Of a DNA stretch of 64,000 nt, positions 44,895-52,343 are shown one piece after another. The DNA is from an uncultured Schumannella sp. (lineage in GTDB: Bacteria > Actinomycetota > Actinomycetes > Actinomycetales > Microbacteriaceae), in the NCBI RefSeq assembly GCF_905479755.1, contig NZ_CAJQNT010000030.1, positions 1 through 64,000 of the forward strand, written 5' to 3'. The position numbers and the translations under genes are program-made. A model generated the notes under the pieces. The model was not told the origin of the DNA and made no database searches. It was given only the letters and a program-made list of their open reading frames with translations. Position 1 is the first letter of the stretch. Every line of letters starts with the position of its first letter.

Positions 44895-44941
44895 AACTCC
44901 CCACCCACGAGCCAGACAGTTCGCGAGAAAGAGAACGAGAC

Positions 44942-45967
44942 ATGACGATGCACCACGACACGAACGCGACCAGCGCCTCGACGACGTCGACGATGACCGC
45001 CATCACCCAGCACCGCTACGGCGGCCCCGAGGTGCTCGAGGTCGCCACCCTGCCCGTGCCGACGCCCGGACCGACCGACGTGCTTGTCACGGTGCACGCC
45101 GCCGGTCTCGACCGCGGAACCTGGCACCTGATGGCCGGCAAGCCCTTCGTGGTGCGGATGATGTTCGGGCTTCGCTCGCCCCAGCGCCCCGTTCCCGGCC
45201 TCGACGTCGCCGGCGTCGTCGCGGCGGTCGGCGACGAGGTGACGCGCTTCGCCGTGGGTGACGAGGTCTTCGGAATCGCCCAGGGGAGCTTCGCCGAGTT
45301 CGCGGTCGCGCCCGAAGCGAAGCTGACGAACAAGCCCGCCAACGTGACCTTCGAGCAGGCGGCCGTCGTGCCGGTCTCCGGGTTGACGGCGTACCAGGCG
45401 GTGCACGAGCGCGGCAACGTCGAGGCGGGCCAGCGCGTCCTCGTGGTCGGAGCCTCGGGCGGCGTCGGCAGCTTCGCCGTGCAGATCGCGGCGGCCGCTG
45501 GTGCCCACGTGACGGGCGTGGCGAGCGCCGCCAAGCATGATCTCGTCCGCGGACTCGGGGCCGAGACGGTCATCGACTACGCCGTCACCGACATCGCGCA
45601 GCTGAAGGAACGCTTCGACCTCATCATCGACGTCAACGGACGCACCCCCGTGCGCGCGCTGCGCCGCCTGCTGACCTCGCACGGCACGGCCGTGCTGGTC
45701 GGCGGCGAAGGCGGTTCCGGGCCGCTCGGCGGCGCCCAGCGTCAGATGCTGGCCCCGCTGCACGCCCTGTTCCGCTCGCAGACGATGGTCGGAATGCTCT
45801 CCGTCGAAGACCAGGGAACGATCGAGCGCCTCGGCGAGCTGCTCGCCGCGGGCACGATCACTCCGGCGATCGGCGAGGTCTATCCGCTGGCCGAGGCGCC
45901 GCGCGCGATGGCCGACCTGATCTCGGGCACGATCCGCGGCAAGGCCGCGATTCGCGTCGCTCGCTGA
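44942..45967 (+). CDS. Zinc-free MDR-family quinone oxidoreductase
   Basis: The product is a 341-residue NAD(P)-dependent medium-chain reductase. The N-terminal GroES-like part (RYGGPEVLEVATLPVPTPGPTDVLV) leads into the Rossmann loop VLVVGASGGVGSFAVQIAAAAGAHVTGVAS. Structural zinc cysteines are absent, as in quinone and enoyl reductases of this group. The ATG at 44942 is used; a second ATG at 44993 also has support from domain alignment. It is probably repressed by the divergent TetR. Confidence 0.87.
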   Translation: MTMHHDTNATSASTTSTMTAITQHRYGGPEVLEVATLPVPTPGPTDVLVTVHAAGLDRGTWHLMAGKPFVVRMMFGLRSPQRPVPGLDVAGVVAAVGDEVTRFAVGDEVFGIAQGSFAEFAVAPEAKLTNKPANVTFEQAAVVPVSGLTAYQAVHERGNVEAGQRVLVVGASGGVGSFAVQIAAAAGAHVTGVASAAKHDLVRGLGAETVIDYAVTDIAQLKERFDLIIDVNGRTPVRALRRLLTSHGTAVLVGGEGGSGPLGGAQRQMLAPLHALFRSQTMVGMLSVEDQGTIERLGELLAAGTITPAIGEVYPLAEAPRAMADLISGTIRGKAAIRVAR

Positions 45968-46768
45968 TCAGCCGAGCAGGTCCTTCATCTGCTTGGCGAT
46001 GAGCAGCGTGGCGCGTCGCGGCGAGAGCCGCGAGAGCCGGTCGAGCATTGTGGCGTCGCTTCCGATGCGCACGCGGAATTCGCCCTTGGCGATCGCCTCG
46101 ACGATCACGAGCCCGGCCTCCGCCGGGCTCGTGGTCTTCCGCTGTGCTGCGTCGGCATCCGGCATGTTCGGAATCTCCACTCCCGAGTTCGTCGCGATTC
46201 CGGTGCCGACCGCGCCCGGGAACACGACCGTGACTGCCACGTTCGTGCCCTGCAGTTCCGCGTAGAGCGCCTCGGTGAAGAGTTTCACGGCGGCCTTGCT
46301 CGCGCCGTAGGCCGCCTGACCGGGCACGGGCGCGAGCGCCCCCATGCTGGAGACGTTGACCAGGCTCGCCGCCGGACGCGCCAAAAGCGTCGGAAGCAGC
46401 GTCTTGGTGGTGTTGACGACGCCCCAGAAGTTGACGTTCATCACGCGCTCGATCTGGTCATAGCCGAGCTCGGCGACCTTGACGAAGGGCTGGATGATTC
46501 CCGCGACATTGACGAGACCATCGATAGCGCCGTGTGCGGCGGTCACCGCCGCGGGCAGGGCCTCGACCGCCGACCGGTCGGTGATGTCGATCGTGTGGGT
46601 GCTGAGGGCGTCGTCGGCCGCCGCGAGCGAGGCGGTCTCCGCGAGAGCATCGGCGTTGAGGTCGACGGCGGCGACCCGCGCGCCGCGCGCGAGCAGCTGA
46701 AGCACCACTTCGCGCCCGATCCCGTTGCCGCCACCGGTGACGACGAAGACCTTGCCGCTGACGTCCAT
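45968..46768 (-). CDS. Short-chain dehydrogenase/reductase
   Basis: The 266-residue classical SDR has the cofactor loop VVTGGGNGIGREVVLQLLARG, the NVAG motif (VNVAGIIQPF) and the catalytic Ser in VNVSSMGAL. The active-site YGASK sequence (AAYGASKAAVKLFTEAL) is followed by PGAVGTGIATNSG. AGGGAG precedes the ATG at 46768. It is convergent with the quinone oxidoreductase, with adjacent stops. The substrate is unknown. Confidence 0.9.
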   Translation of the reverse strand: MDVSGKVFVVTGGGNGIGREVVLQLLARGARVAAVDLNADALAETASLAAADDALSTHTIDITDRSAVEALPAAVTAAHGAIDGLVNVAGIIQPFVKVAELGYDQIERVMNVNFWGVVNTTKTLLPTLLARPAASLVNVSSMGALAPVPGQAAYGASKAAVKLFTEALYAELQGTNVAVTVVFPGAVGTGIATNSGVEIPNMPDADAAQRKTTSPAEAGLVIVEAIAKGEFRVRIGSDATMLDRLSRLSPRRATLLIAKQMKDLLG

Positions 46769-46898
46769 CTCGTGCTCCCTTGCCTGAGTGACTGTGCTCT
46801 CCCCGAAGTCGACCACGGCGGTCGGAATGGCGCAAGAGCCCGGCGTCTTCGCAACACCGCGATCGGCGCGGCGACTCGTGGCACGCGATGATGGAGAC

Positions 46899-47321
46899 AT
46901 GATCTCCACCGCGCTCGCCGCCGAGCTCCGCGCCGCGGGAGTCGTCTGGGCGCCCGTGTCGGGCGACGCCTTCCAGATCGCCCGCGACGACTTCGAGGGC
47001 GACGTGTTCACGGTGAGCGACATGACGATCGAGGCCCACCACTACCCGGGCGGCACGATCCTCGGCTTCAACGGCACGACCGAGTGGGCGCTGGATTCGC
47101 TCGCGCTCGAGGACGCCGTGTGGCTGCCGCGCGAGGATCAGCTGCGCGATCTGCTCCGCGGCGCCTTCGTCTCGCTGCGCCGCGAGGTGCGCGAGTCGGG
47201 CACGCAGACCAGATACCTGGTCGAGGCGCGGATCCGCGATCGCGTGCAGGTGTTCGACAGCGACGACCCGGCCGAGTCGTACGGACGGGCGCTGCTGGCG
47301 CTCATCCGCGCCGCAGACTGA
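46899..47321 (+). CDS. Conserved hypothetical protein
   Basis: The 140-residue soluble protein begins MISTALAAELRAAGVVWAPVSGDAF and continues with FTVSDMTIEAHHYPGGTILGFNGTTEWALDSLALEDAVWLPREDQLRDLLRG. Similar short proteins in this family of bacteria are sometimes labelled CpaE-like, but I see no ATPase motif and give no function. The ATG at 46899 is preferred over starts further upstream that lie in the promoter side of the divergent SDR gene. It converges on 47325. Confidence 0.7.
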   Translation: MISTALAAELRAAGVVWAPVSGDAFQIARDDFEGDVFTVSDMTIEAHHYPGGTILGFNGTTEWALDSLALEDAVWLPREDQLRDLLRGAFVSLRREVRESGTQTRYLVEARIRDRVQVFDSDDPAESYGRALLALIRAAD

Positions 47322-47324
47322 GGC

Positions 47325-47663
47325 TCATTCCCAGTCGAAGTACCAGTCGTGCTCGGCGGCGGCACGCAGGCGCTGGGCCACGCCGAGCGCACTCTCGCGC
47401 CCCGGCGCCTCGCGCACCCAGCCCTCGATCCACTCGGCCGTCGCGCGCGCGTCGTCGGGGGAGAGCAGCTTGTTGTCCCAGCCGTGGAAGAGCCGGCTGA
47501 ACACGTCGTCGAAGTGCTTGCTCGCCGACCCGAGAAACGGGGGAGCGTCCGGGCTCGCGTCGAGGGCGGCGATGATGTCATTCGGGAGCGTGATCGGCGC
47601 GAACGGCGGTGCGATCACTTCTCCGCGCCACCGCCGGCTCGGGCCCCACGCGAGATAGCGCAT
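47325..47663 (-). CDS. Conserved hypothetical protein
   Basis: The 112-residue protein begins MRYLAWGPSRRWRGEVIAPPFAPITLPNDIIAALDASPD and ends RLRAAAEHDWYFDWE. It is rich in Trp and acidic at the C-terminus, with no membrane helix and no recognisable motif. It converges on the 140-residue gene with 3 bp between stops. I cannot suggest a role. Confidence 0.6.
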   Translation of the reverse strand: MRYLAWGPSRRWRGEVIAPPFAPITLPNDIIAALDASPDAPPFLGSASKHFDDVFSRLFHGWDNKLLSPDDARATAEWIEGWVREAPGRESALGVAQRLRAAAEHDWYFDWE

Positions 47664-47714
47664 GCCTCGACGCTAGCCGCTCTGGCGGCACCTCGCGCTC
47701 ACGGCATCGCGCGC

Positions 47715-48569
47715 TCACTCGCTCGGCGGCGCCGCTCGGCGGCGCAGGGCCTTGACGAGGACGACGATGCCCACAGCCAGCAGACCGAGGAAGACGAGCC
47801 AGGGCGCGAGCACGCCGAGCACCACGAGGGCTCCGGCCCAGAAGGCGACGAAGGCGTCCCACCCGGTGACGAGTCCCTCCCAGAAGTTTCCGGGCTCCGG
47901 GTCCGGAGCGGTCCGGTCGCTGCGCAGATCCACGGTGATCGTCGACATGCTCACCTGGTCGGCGAGGTAACGCTGCTGAGCCTCCAGGCTCTCCAACTGG
48001 CCCTGGCGCGAGCTGATCTCGGCCTCGAGCGCGATCAGGTCGGCGATCTTGTCGGCGCGACTGATCAGTGCGTTCAAGCGGTCGAGGGAACTGCGCAACG
48101 CGGTGATGCGCGCGTCGAGGTCCTGCCGTTCCACGGTGACATCGGTGCTCTGGATCGATACCGAGTCGGCCCGGCCGAGTTCGCGCAACGCATTCAGTGT
48201 CGGCGTCAGCTGGTCGGAGGGGATGCGCAACACGAGCGTCGCGCTGCCGCCATGGAATTCGGTGGGCGCGTACTCCTGACGCGAGTCGACCCGGCCGCCG
48301 ATGCGCTCGACGATGCGCACCGCCTCGCGCGCCGCATCCAGCGGTTCCTCCACCGTCACGACCATGTAGCCGGTGACGATGACCGAACGGTCGACGCTCT
48401 GGTCGGAGCTCTCGCGATCGGCGCCGGCGCTGTCGCTGACCTCGACATCGACGGGACCGGAGATCCCCTCGTCGGGCGCCACTGACTCCTCGACGCCGCT
48501 CAAGGCACTGCACCCGCCGAGCGCGAGCACCGCCATCAGGACAAGTCCACCGATCACTGTTCGCCTCAT
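47715..48569 (-). CDS. DUF4349 lipoprotein
   Basis: The 284-residue lipoprotein (signal VIGGLVLMAVLALGGCSAL) has the DUF4349 body: VIVTGYMVVTVEEPLDAAREAVRIVERIGGRVDSRQE, a coiled coil (about residues 155-200, LIALEAEISSRQGQLESLEAQQRYLADQ) and one C-terminal membrane helix pair (AFWAGALVVLGVLAPWLVFLGLLAVGIVVLV). It would be anchored at both ends of the cell-envelope region. ATG 48569 places the signal peptide at the start. Confidence 0.88.
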   Translation of the reverse strand: MRRTVIGGLVLMAVLALGGCSALSGVEESVAPDEGISGPVDVEVSDSAGADRESSDQSVDRSVIVTGYMVVTVEEPLDAAREAVRIVERIGGRVDSRQEYAPTEFHGGSATLVLRIPSDQLTPTLNALRELGRADSVSIQSTDVTVERQDLDARITALRSSLDRLNALISRADKIADLIALEAEISSRQGQLESLEAQQRYLADQVSMSTITVDLRSDRTAPDPEPGNFWEGLVTGWDAFVAFWAGALVVLGVLAPWLVFLGLLAVGIVVLVKALRRRAAPPSE

Positions 48570-48792
48570 GTCTGCCACGTTAGGCATCCCGCTCGGCAAG
48601 CGGAACCCAACGTTCCCCGCCTGTCGGTCGTCGCCTGGTCACAACTTGGTGACGGGCCTGGCTGGAGGCGCCCTGAACGCCGTGTCCGAATCGGGTGAGA
48701 GGCGGGCCTGCGGCGGGGCGAAGGGTCGTAACGTCGGGAACCGGCGGGCACGAAACGAGCCCCGTCAGAAGTCCACTCACAAGGAGGATGAC

Positions 48793-48990
48793 ATGGGATT
48801 CATGGATGACGCCAAGGACGCCGCTCAGAGCACCGGTGAGAAGGTCGGCGACTGGGTCGACGAGCAGAAGGAGCGCGCCTCCGACAAGGTCGACGAGCTG
48901 CAGGCCGAGGCCGAGGTGAAGAAGGCCGAAGCGCACCGCGACGAGGTGAAGGCCAAGAACGAGTACAAGGAAGAGCTTCGCGACAGCTGA
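48793..48990 (+). CDS. Small charged stress-type protein
   Basis: The 65-residue protein MGFMDDAKDAAQSTGEKVGDWVDEQ... is almost all Lys, Glu, Asp and Ala and predicted fully helical, like CsbD/Gls24-adjacent small stress proteins. AAGGAGG lies seven bases before the ATG, a very strong ribosome site for an abundant protein. It stands alone, 22 bp before the hydrolase gene. Confidence 0.75.
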   Translation: MGFMDDAKDAAQSTGEKVGDWVDEQKERASDKVDELQAEAEVKKAEAHRDEVKAKNEYKEELRDS

Positions 48991-49011
48991 GTCTGCCTCT
49001 ACGCTGAGAGC

Positions 49012-49854
49012 ATGGGGTGGGTGAGTCGCATGTTTGCGAGACCGCCCCTTCTCCACGTCGCGATCGACGAGGGCGAGGGTCCGATTGTCGTGCTCCTGCA
49101 CGGCATCGCCTCGTCCTCCGTCACGTTCGAGAACCTCGTTCCGCTCTTGACGCCGAGCCGCCGTGTGATCGCGATCGATCTGCTGGGCTTCGGTGAGTCG
49201 CCGTCCCCCGAGGACTCCGAATTCACCGTCGAAGAGCACGTGGCGGCGTTGCGTCGCACCCTGCGGCGCGTCGTCGGGCGCGAGCACTTCATGCTCGTCG
49301 GTCACTCCATGGGCTCGCTCATCGCCACGCGGTACGCCGCGCAGTACCCGAACCGGCTCGACCGGCTCGTGCTGGTGAGCCCGCCCATCTACCTGCCCCC
49401 GCGGTCCATCGGGACTCCGTGGGATCGCGCCGCCGTGGGGCTGTACCTGAAGGCGTACGAGTATCTGCGCGACCACAAGGAGTTCACGATGCGCAGCGCC
49501 GCGCGGCTCGCGGCGATCTCGCCGATCAAGAACGTGCTCGAGGTGTCGGAGCGCAACTGGCGGGCGTTCTCACTCTCGCTCGAGAACGCCATCGAGAGCC
49601 AGACCACCGTGAGCGACCTCGCCGCCGTGCGCGCCCCGATCGAGCTCGTCTACGGCACCCTCGACCCCTTCCTGGCGACGAGCGGGATCCGACTCGCCGA
49701 GCAGCTGCGCTCCGTCACGGCGCACCGCGTCGACGGCAACGACCACCTCGTGCGCCCGCGGCTGGCGCGCGTGGTGGCCACCGCGATCCTCGCCCGGCCG
49801 CGTGCCGCGGCGCCGGCGTCGGCGCTGCCAGCCGGGACCGCATCCGCTGGTTAG
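49012..49854 (+). CDS. Alpha/beta-hydrolase
   Basis: The 280-residue hydrolase shows the oxyanion HG motif (VVLLHGIASSSVTFENL), the nucleophile elbow GHSMGS (LVGHSMGSLIATRYA), the acid region (YGTLDPFLA) and a His near the end (VDGNDHLVRP). The substrate is unknown; esterases, epoxide hydrolases and haloperoxidases share this fold. It is 9 bp before the aldo/keto reductase gene and probably co-transcribed. Confidence 0.9.
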   Translation: MGWVSRMFARPPLLHVAIDEGEGPIVVLLHGIASSSVTFENLVPLLTPSRRVIAIDLLGFGESPSPEDSEFTVEEHVAALRRTLRRVVGREHFMLVGHSMGSLIATRYAAQYPNRLDRLVLVSPPIYLPPRSIGTPWDRAAVGLYLKAYEYLRDHKEFTMRSAARLAAISPIKNVLEVSERNWRAFSLSLENAIESQTTVSDLAAVRAPIELVYGTLDPFLATSGIRLAEQLRSVTAHRVDGNDHLVRPRLARVVATAILARPRAAAPASALPAGTASAG

Positions 49855-49863
49855 GCTCGCGCT

Positions 49864-50850
49864 ATGGACACACGCATTCTCGGGCGCACCGGCCGCGCCG
49901 TCTCAGCAATCGGACTCGGAACCTGGCAGCTGGGCGCCGACTGGGGTGACGTCTCCGAAGCGGATGCGCTGCAGATTCTGGATGCCGCCTTCGAGGCCGG
50001 CGTGACCTTCTTCGACACCGCCGACGTGTACGGCGACGGCCGTAGCGAGCAGACGATCGCGGCCTGGCGACGGGCCAACCCCGAGGCTCAGGTGATGGTC
50101 GCCACCAAGATGGGGCGCCGCGTCGAACAGCGCCGCGAGAACTACGTACTTGACCACTTCCGCGCCTGGACGGAGCGCTCGCGCCGAAACCTCGGCGTCG
50201 ACACGCTCGACCTGGTGCAGCTGCACTGCCCGCCGACCGACGTTTACGGCAGCGATGAGGTCTTCGACGCGCTCGACACCCTGGTCGATGAGAAGGCGAT
50301 CGCCGCGTACGGCGTCAGCGTGGAAGAGACCTCACAGGCGCTCGCCGCGATCGCGCGCCCGAACGTGGCGAGCGTGCAGATCATCCTCAACGCGTTCCGG
50401 TTGAAGCCGCTGGACGAGGTGCTTCCCGCCGCGGGCGACGCGGGGGTGGGCATCATCGCGCGCGTTCCGCTCGCGAGCGGGCTGCTGAGCGGCCGCTACA
50501 CGCGCGAGACCGCGTTCGCGGCCAACGATCACCGCAACTACAACCGCGATGGCTCTGCCTTCGACGTCGGCGAGACCTTCTCGGGCGTCGACTTTGAGGA
50601 GGGCATCGAGGCCGCTCGCGAGTTCTCCGAGCTGGCGAGTGCCCGCGGGCTCGAACCCGCCACGGCCGCGCTCGCCTGGGTCGCCCAGCTGCCCGGTGTC
50701 ACCACGGTGATCCCGGGGGCCCGCACGGTCGCGCAGGCGCGCGCCAACGCGGCCGCGGGCGAGGTGCCCCCGCTCAGGGCCGACTTCATGGATGCGGTGC
50801 GCGAGCTGTACGACCGACGCCTGCGCGCCTCCATTCACGGGCGGTGGTGA
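49864..50850 (+). CDS. Aldo/keto reductase
   Basis: The 328-residue NADPH-dependent reductase of the AKR superfamily has LGTWQLGADWG, the catalytic Asp and Tyr in FFDTADVYGDGRSEQ, Lys in VATKMGRR and His in LVQLHCPPTD. The C-terminus has the cofactor loop VIPGARTVAQARANAAAGEVP. It follows the hydrolase on the same strand. Confidence 0.92.
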   Translation: MDTRILGRTGRAVSAIGLGTWQLGADWGDVSEADALQILDAAFEAGVTFFDTADVYGDGRSEQTIAAWRRANPEAQVMVATKMGRRVEQRRENYVLDHFRAWTERSRRNLGVDTLDLVQLHCPPTDVYGSDEVFDALDTLVDEKAIAAYGVSVEETSQALAAIARPNVASVQIILNAFRLKPLDEVLPAAGDAGVGIIARVPLASGLLSGRYTRETAFAANDHRNYNRDGSAFDVGETFSGVDFEEGIEAAREFSELASARGLEPATAALAWVAQLPGVTTVIPGARTVAQARANAAAGEVPPLRADFMDAVRELYDRRLRASIHGRW

Positions 50851-50860
50851 GCGGGTCCGC

Positions 50861-52069
50861 TCAGCTCGGCTGCACCGGGACGGGCTCGGTGTCCGGAATC
50901 GGGCTCGCGTCGCGGCCGCGCAGGTCCGGGTGGGCGCGGTGGAAAATCGTCGGCACGAGGAATCCGACCAGCGCGAAGATCGCGCCGACCATGATGCCGC
51001 CGTCGGGGCCGATCGCGTCGATCACGAATCCGGCGATGGCGGCGCCCGCCGCCGCCCCGATCAGCTGGCCGGTGCCGATCCAGCCGTAGGCCTCGGCGGT
51101 GTCGCTGAACTTGACGCTCGCCGACACGATCGCGAACATCACCGCGAGGGCGGGGGCGATGCAGAGCCCCGCGATCACGAGCAGTAGCGAGAGCGACCAG
51201 AACTCCCAGGCGAAGATCGCGAGCGTCGCACCGACGAAGACGACGAACATGCGCCGGGCCAGCGCCCACGGGCCGACCGGGATGTGTCCGAAGGCGAGTC
51301 CGCCCGCGAACGACGAGATCGCCCAGATCGCGAGCACGAAGCCGGCCTCCGGTCCGTGGTCGCCGAAGGTGGCGACCACGCCGGTCTCGATCGCGGCGCA
51401 CGAGCCGATGAGCAGGAAGCCGGTGACGGTCGACAGCAGCACCGGGGGCTTGGCGAGCACAACGCCGAAGCGACGCTTGCTGCGCGGGATGCGGACCTGG
51501 CCGACCTCCGGAGACGCGATGAACAGCAACCCACCGCCGACGAGGAACGCGACCGCGGTGAGGATGCCGGCGACGGTGGAGACCTGGGTGCCGATGAACG
51601 TGACGACGACGGGGCCGGCGACCCAGATGATCTCCTGCGCCGAGGCGTCCAGCGAGAACAGCGGGGTGAGTTGGCGCGAGTTGACCATCTTCGGGTAGAT
51701 CGTGCGCACCGCGGGTTGGATCGGCGGGTTGCTGAGGCCCGCGACGAGCCCCGCGAGAACGTAGCCCCACAAGGGAAGCGGGGCGAGAGCGACGGTGATG
51801 AGGGCGACGGTGCTGACGCTCGTCGTCAGAATCAGCACCGGACGCATCCCCCACACGCCCATCCAGCGGCTGGTGAGCGGCCCCGACAGTGCCTGCCCGG
51901 CGCTCGTGGCGGCAAGCACGAGACCGGCCGCGCCGTAGGAGTCGAAGATCTTCTCGAGGTGCAGCAAGAACCCCAGCGAGATCATGCCGCCGGGGAATCG
52001 GGCCAACAACTGCGCCGTGATGATCCGCGCGACGCCGGGGGTGCGAAGGAGGTCGGCGTACGCGTTCAT
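50861..52069 (-). CDS. MFS transporter
   Basis: The 402-residue protein has about twelve membrane helices in two halves. The start IITAQLLARFPGGMISLGFLLHLEKIF and the loop SRWMGVWGMRPVL (motif-A-like) are typical of drug or sugar exporters. The substrate is not evident. It converges on the aldo/keto reductase and is divergent from the ribonucleotide reductase operon. Confidence 0.88.
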   Translation of the reverse strand: MNAYADLLRTPGVARIITAQLLARFPGGMISLGFLLHLEKIFDSYGAAGLVLAATSAGQALSGPLTSRWMGVWGMRPVLILTTSVSTVALITVALAPLPLWGYVLAGLVAGLSNPPIQPAVRTIYPKMVNSRQLTPLFSLDASAQEIIWVAGPVVVTFIGTQVSTVAGILTAVAFLVGGGLLFIASPEVGQVRIPRSKRRFGVVLAKPPVLLSTVTGFLLIGSCAAIETGVVATFGDHGPEAGFVLAIWAISSFAGGLAFGHIPVGPWALARRMFVVFVGATLAIFAWEFWSLSLLLVIAGLCIAPALAVMFAIVSASVKFSDTAEAYGWIGTGQLIGAAAGAAIAGFVIDAIGPDGGIMVGAIFALVGFLVPTIFHRAHPDLRGRDASPIPDTEPVPVQPS

Positions 52070-52108
52070 AGCCTTCCGAGCCTAGTCGCCTCTCGGGCCG
52101 CCACAGCC

Positions 52109-52158
52109 TGTGGAAACTGTGCACAATTCGGCGAAGTTATGCACATTCTGTGGACGAC
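52109..52158. promoter_or_regulatory. Cluster of DnaA-box-like sites upstream of nrdA
   Basis: TTATGCACA at 52137-52145 fits the DnaA box TTATNCACA exactly. TGTGCACAA at 52118-52126 is the same box on the other strand with one change. Two weaker TGTGGA-type sites start at 52109 and 52150. DnaA control of nrd genes is known in Escherichia coli. Here the sites lie just upstream of the NrdR boxes. The cluster is far too small for a replication origin. Confidence 0.6.
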
Positions 52159-52163
52159 ACGCC

Positions 52164-52210
52164 CACAAGATCTTGTGACTCCCCAGTGTCGGTGACCCGA
52201 TATATAGTGA
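52164..52210 (+). promoter_or_regulatory. Paired NrdR boxes of the ribonucleotide reductase promoter
   Basis: The first box is a perfect palindrome CACAAGATCTTGTG (52164-52177). The second, ACCCGATATATAGTGA (52195-52210), carries the ATATATAGTG core of NrdR boxes and probably overlaps the -10 region. Their centres are 32 bp apart, three helical turns, as expected for cooperative NrdR binding. High dATP would then repress the operon. The nrdR gene is not in this window. Confidence 0.8.
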
Positions 52211-52343
52211 TCGAACCGCTCAGCCGGGGGAGTGGCTGAAACACCGTTCGTGACCGCGAACGGACCGAAGAAATGCAGGTCCGCAAGACAAAAAGCTGGG
52301 TCTGCTGGGGAACGTGCGCAGGGCGCACGAGAGGAGTCCACAC

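Noticed and set aside
46899-47663. Toxin-antitoxin pair
   Set aside because: The two small genes are convergent, not in an operon, and neither shows a toxin or antitoxin motif.
52109-52158. Replication origin
   Set aside because: There are only a few DnaA-like boxes and no dnaA, dnaN or AT-rich unwinding region nearby. Control of nrdA explains them better.
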